A stretch of DNA of 64,000 nucleotides from Rhodobacter calidifons (lineage in GTDB: Bacteria > Pseudomonadota > Alphaproteobacteria > Rhodobacterales > Rhodobacteraceae), in NCBI RefSeq assembly GCF_011174775.1, contig NZ_JAANHS010000004.1:124001-188000 (forward strand), in the 5' to 3' direction. Of the stretch, positions 59,218 through 64,000 are shown piece after piece. The notes beneath the pieces are model-generated. The model had not been told where the DNA came from, ran no database searches, and saw only the letters and a program-made list of their open reading frames with translations. The translations under genes were made by a program, and so were the position numbers. Position 1 is the stretch's first letter. Every line of letters starts with the position of its first letter.

Positions 59218-60243
59218 ATGCGTACCGCAATTCTCGCCGCCGTTCTGGCGGTGACTGGTTTCTCGTCGGCTGCTCTGGCCGAAGGCAAGAAGATCGGCGT
59301 TTCCTGGGCCCAGTTCCAGGAAGAGCGCTGGAAGATCGACGAAGCCGCGATGAAGGCCGCGATCGAGGCCGCCGGCAACGAGTACGTCTCGGCTGACGCC
59401 CAGTCCTCGGCCGAAAAGCAGCTGTCGGACATCGACGCGCTGATCGCCCAGGGCGTTGACGCGCTGATCATCAACGCCTGGGACAAGGACGCCATCGGCC
59501 CGGCCATCGAGAAGGCCGCCGCCGAAGGGATCCCGGTCGTGGGTTACGACCGTCTGATCGAGGACAACCGCACCTTCTATCTCACCTTCGACAACGTGGG
59601 CGTCGGCCGTATCATCGCGACCGAGGTCTTCAAGCTGGTGCCGAAGGGCAACTACGCGATCATCAAGGGCGATCCGGGCGACCCGAACGTCGGCTTCCTG
59701 CGCCAGGGCATGGAAGAAGTCATCGGCGCAGCCGTGGCCTCGGGCGACATCAAGATCGTCGGCGAAGCGAACTCGGACGGCTGGAAGCCCGAGAACGCCC
59801 AGAAGAACATGGAACAGATCCTGACCGCCAACAACAACGCCATCGACGCCGTGCTGGCGCAGAACGATGGCATGGCCGGTGGCGTTGCCGCGGCTCTGGC
59901 CGCACAGGGCCTGAACGTGCCGCTGGGCGGCCAGGACGGCGACCTTGCCGCGATCAACCGCGTGGCACGCGGCACCCAGACGGTTTCGGTCTGGAAGAAC
60001 GCGCGCGACCTGGGCAAGGCGGCGGGCGAGATCGCCGGGATGCTGGCCGACGGCATGGCGCTGGACGCGATCCCGGGGGCGACCAAGTTCTCGGGCGGCG
60101 AGAAGGGCGTAGAGATGAACGCGATCCTGCTGGATCCGACCCCGATCACCAAGGACACGCTGAACATCGCCATCGAAGCGGGCCACATCACCAAGGAACA
60201 GGCCTGCGAAGGCGCGATGCCCGACGTCGCTGCCTGCCAGTGA
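59218..60243 (+). CDS. xylF: Sugar (xylose) ABC transporter periplasmic binding protein 2
   Basis: 341 residues, the same length as its neighbour. Signal MRTAILAAVLAVTGFSSAAL; then EGKKIGVSWAQFQEERWK, VGYDRLIEDNRTFYLTFDNVGVG, YAIIKGDPGDPN, and GGQDGDLAAINRV. ggagga lies a few bases before ATG. It heads the permease and ATPase genes, but a hairpin separates it from xylH. Confidence 0.92.
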   Translation: MRTAILAAVLAVTGFSSAALAEGKKIGVSWAQFQEERWKIDEAAMKAAIEAAGNEYVSADAQSSAEKQLSDIDALIAQGVDALIINAWDKDAIGPAIEKAAAEGIPVVGYDRLIEDNRTFYLTFDNVGVGRIIATEVFKLVPKGNYAIIKGDPGDPNVGFLRQGMEEVIGAAVASGDIKIVGEANSDGWKPENAQKNMEQILTANNNAIDAVLAQNDGMAGGVAAALAAQGLNVPLGGQDGDLAAINRVARGTQTVSVWKNARDLGKAAGEIAGMLADGMALDAIPGATKFSGGEKGVEMNAILLDPTPITKDTLNIAIEAGHITKEQACEGAMPDVAACQ

Positions 60244-60251
60244 TCTGACCT

Positions 60252-60290
60252 ACCGGCGCCGTCCTTTTCGGGGCGGCGCCTTCCTTTTCT
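60252..60290 (+). terminator. Attenuator-like hairpin between xylF2 and xylH
   Basis: ggcgccg/cggcgcc with two extra G-C pairs and a wobble forms a 10-bp stem with ttttcg loop, then ttccttttct. Weak T-run, so partial termination is likely, leaving more binding protein than permease. Confidence 0.65.
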
Positions 60291-60382
60291 CCTGGCTGGA
60301 CCTGTGCCCTGCGGGGTGCGATGGCGCGCGGTGACGCGCCCGGATCCGGCACAGCCCCATCCCTCTCAGGCTGGACGAGGAC

Positions 60383-61774
60383 ATGACCGCTGCACCCCAA
60401 TCCACGACGACACATGCGCCGAAGGAAGGCGGGCTCACCCGCTTTCTGCGCACGACCGAGATCGACCCCCGCCTTCTGGGCATGGTCGGCGCGCTGCTTC
60501 TGATCTGGCTGGCCTTCGAGGCCTATTCGACCTTCGTCCTCGGCCGCCCCTCGATGCTGCTGGGCGCATCCCAGGCCGAGGCGAACGGCTTCCTGACGCC
60601 GCGCAACCTGTGGAACCTGTCGGTGCAGACCGCCTATATCGGCATCATGGCGACGGGGATGGTGCTGGTCATCATCACGCGCAACATCGACCTGTCTGTG
60701 GGGTCGATCATGGGCATGGTCGGCATGTACATGGGCCTTTTGCAGGTCGAATACCTGACGCCCGCGCTGGGCCTGGGCCATCCGTCGATCTGGATCATCA
60801 CGGTGATCTTCGGCATCGCGATGGGCGCGCTGATCGGCTGTTTCCAGGGCGTGCTGATCGCCTTCCTGGGCATCCCGGCCTTCATCGTCACGCTGGGCGG
60901 CCTGCTGGTCTGGCGCGGTGCGGCCTTCCTGGTGGCCGGCGGCAAGACCATTGCTCCGCTGGATGAAACCTTCGCGTTGATCGGCGGCGGCTCCTTCGGG
61001 GCGCTGGGCAAGACCGGCAGCTGGATCTTCGCCGTGATCGCCTGTGTCTTCGTGGTCTGGGCCTTCCTCAGCGGCCGCCAGTCGCGCAAGACGCACGGCT
61101 TTACCCTGCGCCCGGTCTGGGCCGAGACCTTCGTCATCGCGCTGGTCTGCGGTGCGATCCTTGGCGCGACGGCGGTGGTGAACAGCTACATCTGGCCCAA
61201 GGGCAATATCGAGAAATACTACAAGGCGCTGGGACAGGAGCTGCCCGAATGCGCCAAGTCGAACAGCACGATCTACAGCGATGTCTGCGCCAGCTTCGGC
61301 CACGGCTTCGCCTATCCGGTGCTGATCATGATCGCCGTGGCCATCGCGATGACCGTGCTGATGACCCGCACCCGGTTCGGCCGCTATGTCTTTGCCATCG
61401 GCGGCAACCCCGAGGCGGCGGCGCTGTCGGGCATCAATACCCGGGCGATGATCGTGAAGATCTTCACCCTGATGGGCGCGCTGGCAGGCATCGCCGCCGT
61501 CATCGGCGCAGCGCGGCAGAACAGCGCCACCAATGCCATGGGCAACCTTGACGAGCTTTACGTCATCGCCGCCGCCGTCGTCGGCGGCACCTCGCTGGCC
61601 GGCGGCGTGGGCACGATCTACGGCGCGATCATCGGCGCCCTGATCCTGACCTCCTTGCAGACAGGCATGGTGCTGATCGGCTTCGGCGACGGGTCTTACC
61701 AGCGCATCGTTATCGGCATTGCCCTCGTGCTCGCCGTGTACCTCGACATCGTTTACCGCAAACGCATCAAGTGA
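60383..61774 (+). CDS. xylH: Sugar (xylose) ABC transporter permease
   Basis: 463 residues with about ten membrane segments. RNIDLSVGSIMGMVGMYMGLLQVEY, GIPAFIVTLGGLLVWRGAAFL and TRFGRYVFAIGGNPEAAALSGINTRAMIVKIFTLMGALAGIAAVIGAARQNSATNAMGNLDELYVIAAAVVGGTSLAGG are the characteristic features of the XylH/FrcC-type permease family. The large insert at about 285-305 is outside the membrane core. Confidence 0.9.
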   Translation: MTAAPQSTTTHAPKEGGLTRFLRTTEIDPRLLGMVGALLLIWLAFEAYSTFVLGRPSMLLGASQAEANGFLTPRNLWNLSVQTAYIGIMATGMVLVIITRNIDLSVGSIMGMVGMYMGLLQVEYLTPALGLGHPSIWIITVIFGIAMGALIGCFQGVLIAFLGIPAFIVTLGGLLVWRGAAFLVAGGKTIAPLDETFALIGGGSFGALGKTGSWIFAVIACVFVVWAFLSGRQSRKTHGFTLRPVWAETFVIALVCGAILGATAVVNSYIWPKGNIEKYYKALGQELPECAKSNSTIYSDVCASFGHGFAYPVLIMIAVAIAMTVLMTRTRFGRYVFAIGGNPEAAALSGINTRAMIVKIFTLMGALAGIAAVIGAARQNSATNAMGNLDELYVIAAAVVGGTSLAGGVGTIYGAIIGALILTSLQTGMVLIGFGDGSYQRIVIGIALVLAVYLDIVYRKRIK

Positions 61775-61786
61775 GGGGATAGGACC

Positions 61787-62551
61787 ATGGTAGACAGAAC
61801 CGGAACCCCGCTTGTCGAACTGCGCGACATCTCGATTTCCTTCGGGGGGATCAAGGCCGTGGATCACGTCACGGTCGATCTCTACCCCGGCGAGGTCGTG
61901 GGCCTTCTGGGCCACAACGGCGCAGGCAAGTCGACGCTGATCAAGTGCCTGTCGGGCGCCTATCAGAAGGACAGCGGCCAGATTCTCATCAATGGCCAGG
62001 AGGTCGAGATCAAGGACCCGCGCGACGCCCGCGCGCTGAACATCGAGACGATCTATCAGACGCTGGCGCTGGCCGACAACCTGGATGCCGCCTCGAACCT
62101 GTTTCTGGGGCGCGAGCTGGTGAACGCCTTCGGCTTCGTGGACGAATCGAAGATGGAGGCCGAGACGCGCAAGATCATGGGCCGTCTGAACCCGAACTTC
62201 CGCAAGTTCAACGTGCCGGTCAGCGCCCTGTCGGGCGGTCAACGCCAGTCGGTCGCCATCGCCCGCGCGGTCTATTTCAATGCGAAGATCCTGATCATGG
62301 ACGAACCGACCGCCGCGCTTGGTCCGCATGAGACGCAGATGGTGGCCGAGCTGATCCAGGAGCTGAAGGCCCAGGGTCTGGGCATCTTCCTGATCGAACA
62401 CGACATCCACAACGTGATGAAGCTCTGCGACCGGGCGTCCGTGATGAAGAACGGCCAGCTGGTCGGCACGGTGAACGTGGACGAAGTCACCGACGACGAC
62501 ATCCTGGGGATGATCATCCTGGGCAAGAAACCCCAGCATCTGGCCGCGTGA
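61787..62551 (+). CDS. xylG: Sugar (xylose) ABC transporter ATP-binding protein, single domain
   Basis: 254 residues: [19 protein letters not shown] (Walker A), [18 protein letters not shown] (signature), [16 protein letters not shown] (Walker B), [10 protein letters not shown] (H-loop). E. coli XylG has two such domains (about 510 residues); the single-domain form here is like FrcA of rhizobia and must work as a homodimer. Start 12 bases after xylH stop; the stop overlaps the xylB start (TGATG). Confidence 0.92.
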   Translation: MVDRTGTPLVELRDISISFGGIKAVDHVTVDLYPGEVVGLLGHNGAGKSTLIKCLSGAYQKDSGQILINGQEVEIKDPRDARALNIETIYQTLALADNLDAASNLFLGRELVNAFGFVDESKMEAETRKIMGRLNPNFRKFNVPVSALSGGQRQSVAIARAVYFNAKILIMDEPTAALGPHETQMVAELIQELKAQGLGIFLIEHDIHNVMKLCDRASVMKNGQLVGTVNVDEVTDDDILGMIILGKKPQHLAA

Positions 62552-63990
62552 TGTATATCGGGCTTGATCTCGGCACATCGGGAATCAAGGGAATCCTGAT
62601 CGGCGAGGACCAGCGGGTCCTTGCCGAGGCGACGGCCCCCCTGACCGTTCAGCGCCCCGCCGAAGGCTGGAGCGAGCAGGCGCCGTCCGAATGGATCAGC
62701 GCGGCCGAAACGGTGTTCGACAAGCTGGCGCAGAAGGGTCTGGGCGGGGTGCGCGGGATCGGGCTTTCCGGCCACATGCATGGTGCCACGCTGCTGGATG
62801 CCGCGGACGAGGTGCTGCGGCCCTGCATCCTGTGGAACGACACCCGGGCCCATGCCGAGGCCGCGGCCCTGGACGCCGACCCGAAGTTCCGGCGCCTGAC
62901 GGGCAACATCGTCTTTCCGGGCTTCACCGCGCCCAAGCTGGTCTGGGTGCAAAGACACGAGCCGCAGGTCTGGGACCGGGTGGCGAAGGTCCTGTTGCCG
63001 AAGGATTACCTGCGGCTCTGGCTGACGGGTGAGCATGTCGGAGAAATGTCGGATGCGGCGGGGACGTCGTGGCTGGATACCGGCAGACGCGACTGGTCGG
63101 ACGAGTTGTTGGCCGCCACCGGCCTGACCCGGGCGCAGATGCCCCGTCTGGTCGAGGGAAGCCAGGTTTCAGGCACTTTGCGCGAAGCGCTGGCCAGCCG
63201 CTGGGGCCTGCCTAAGTCGGTCGTCGTGGCCGGGGGCGGTGGGGACAATGCCGCCTCGGGCGTGGGCGTCGGCGTGGTGCGCGCGGGCGAGGCCTTTGTC
63301 TCGCTTGGCACCTCGGGCGTGCTGTTCGCCGCGAATGACGGCTATCAGCCGGATCCGGCGACGGCGGTGCATACCTTCTGCCATGCCCTGCCGGACACCT
63401 GGCACCAGATGGGCGTGATCCTGGCCGCGACGGATGCGCTGAACTGGTATGCCCGGCTTCTGGGCACCGAGGCGGCGCGGCTTACCGGAGAGCTTGGCAG
63501 CACGCTACATGCACCGGGCAAGACGATCTTCCTGCCCTATCTGGGCGGCGAGCGGACGCCCCTGAACTCGGCCAGCGTGCGCGGGGCCTTCACCGGGCTG
63601 GAGCACGCGACCGACCGGCAGGCGGCCACCCGCGCGGTGTTGGAGGGCGTGACCTTTGCCATCCGCGACAGCCGCGACGCGCTGGCGGCCACCGGGACAA
63701 AGCTGGAGCATCTTCTGGCGGTCGGCGGCGGCTCGCGGTCGGACTACTGGCTGAAGCTGATCGCCACCGCGCTCGACTGCCCGGTGCAACTGCCCGTGGC
63801 GGGGGATTTCGGCGGGGCCTTCGGCGCGGCGCGGCTTGGCCTGATGGCCGCGACCGGGGCCGGGGCCGAGATCGCCACGCTGCCCCAGATTGCCCGCACC
63901 ATCGACCCCGATCCTTCCCTCAAGGACGCCTTCGACGCGGGACATCAACGGTTCCGCGCCGCCCAATCTGCCATCAAGGATCTGACATGA
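62551..63990 (+). CDS. xylB: Xylulokinase
   Basis: 479 residues from [24 protein letters not shown]-kinase signatures GLSGHMHGATLLDA, ILWNDTRAHAEA, SDAAGTSWLDT and VAGGGGDNAASGVGVGVV, then GGGSRSDYWLKLIA near the C-terminus. Phosphorylates D-xylulose made by xylose isomerase. Its stop overlaps the start of the next gene by four bases (ATGA). Confidence 0.94.
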   Translation: MYIGLDLGTSGIKGILIGEDQRVLAEATAPLTVQRPAEGWSEQAPSEWISAAETVFDKLAQKGLGGVRGIGLSGHMHGATLLDAADEVLRPCILWNDTRAHAEAAALDADPKFRRLTGNIVFPGFTAPKLVWVQRHEPQVWDRVAKVLLPKDYLRLWLTGEHVGEMSDAAGTSWLDTGRRDWSDELLAATGLTRAQMPRLVEGSQVSGTLREALASRWGLPKSVVVAGGGGDNAASGVGVGVVRAGEAFVSLGTSGVLFAANDGYQPDPATAVHTFCHALPDTWHQMGVILAATDALNWYARLLGTEAARLTGELGSTLHAPGKTIFLPYLGGERTPLNSASVRGAFTGLEHATDRQAATRAVLEGVTFAIRDSRDALAATGTKLEHLLAVGGGSRSDYWLKLIATALDCPVQLPVAGDFGGAFGAARLGLMAATGAGAEIATLPQIARTIDPDPSLKDAFDAGHQRFRAAQSAIKDLT

Positions 63991-64000
63991 CCGACTTCTT
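63987..64000 (+). CDS. xylA: Start of the next gene, probably xylose isomerase
   Basis: Only 14 bases (ATGACCGACTTCTT, MTDF) are in the window. The MTDFF start and position after xylB fit XylA, so the pathway xylose to xylulose to xylulose 5-phosphate would be complete. Identity is inferred from context. Confidence 0.6.

Overview
The window reads as one continuous stretch of the chromosome of a high-G+C alphaproteobacterium, most likely of the order Rhodobacterales (Rhodobacter/Paracoccus relatives). Pointers are the split ATP synthase operon atpHAGDC without Fo genes, the fbcFBC-type cytochrome bc1 operon, the DUF2125, DUF2189 and ROK/xyl gene families, a C-minus type L36 protein, and short intergenic repeats containing 'gagtatttg' of a kind I associate with this group. 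No phage, transposase, plasmid or CRISPR genes were seen. The taxonomic call is inference from gene content; no database was used.

Layout. 1-3137: ribF (5' cut), a cysteine-cluster protein, ltaE and prs on +. 3234-9001: a small H-type lectin gene and the ATP synthase F1 operon on -, interrupted between atpA and atpG by a markedly G+C-poorer PH-domain membrane gene. 9419-14093: an L,D-transpeptidase gene broken by a 13-bp tandem duplication, a methyltransferase, gloB and clpA. 14234-24448: DUF2189 protein, a MotA/MotB-like pair, ChaC, DUF2125, extensin-like protein, tyrA-hisC and homospermidine synthase. 24548-28740: rpsD, aroC, a glycosyltransferase and terC.

28709-37049 (-) is a compact seven-gene block: a sulfatase fused to RTX calcium-binding repeats, SGNH-like and GSCFA-type proteins, a glycosyltransferase, a serine-hydrolase-like protein and a ConA/LamG-like protein. 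It has the look of a surface-glycan making and modifying system and is the best candidate here for something undescribed. A second block at 48131-51727 holds three glycosyltransferases; one is a clear paralogue of the glycosyltransferase in the first block.

37163-44601: dinB, N-formylglutamate amidohydrolase, tRNA-Val(GAC), rpmJ, a small protein with a GST, and the bc1 operon. 44650-48077: thiamine transporter thiBPQ under a TPP riboswitch. 51947-56541: ccdA with a thioredoxin, a VOC protein, HU, AMP nucleosidase and an NAD-dependent epimerase-like protein. 56552-64000: a xylose system consisting of a ROK repressor, two tandem xylF paralogues each behind the same 18-bp operator-like sequence, xylH, a single-domain xylG, xylB and the first codons of what is probably xylA.

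Three independent 13- or 14-bp tandem repeats (in the L,D-transpeptidase, chaC and petB genes) are an unexpected recurring feature; they would each change or extend the protein and deserve checking in raw reads.
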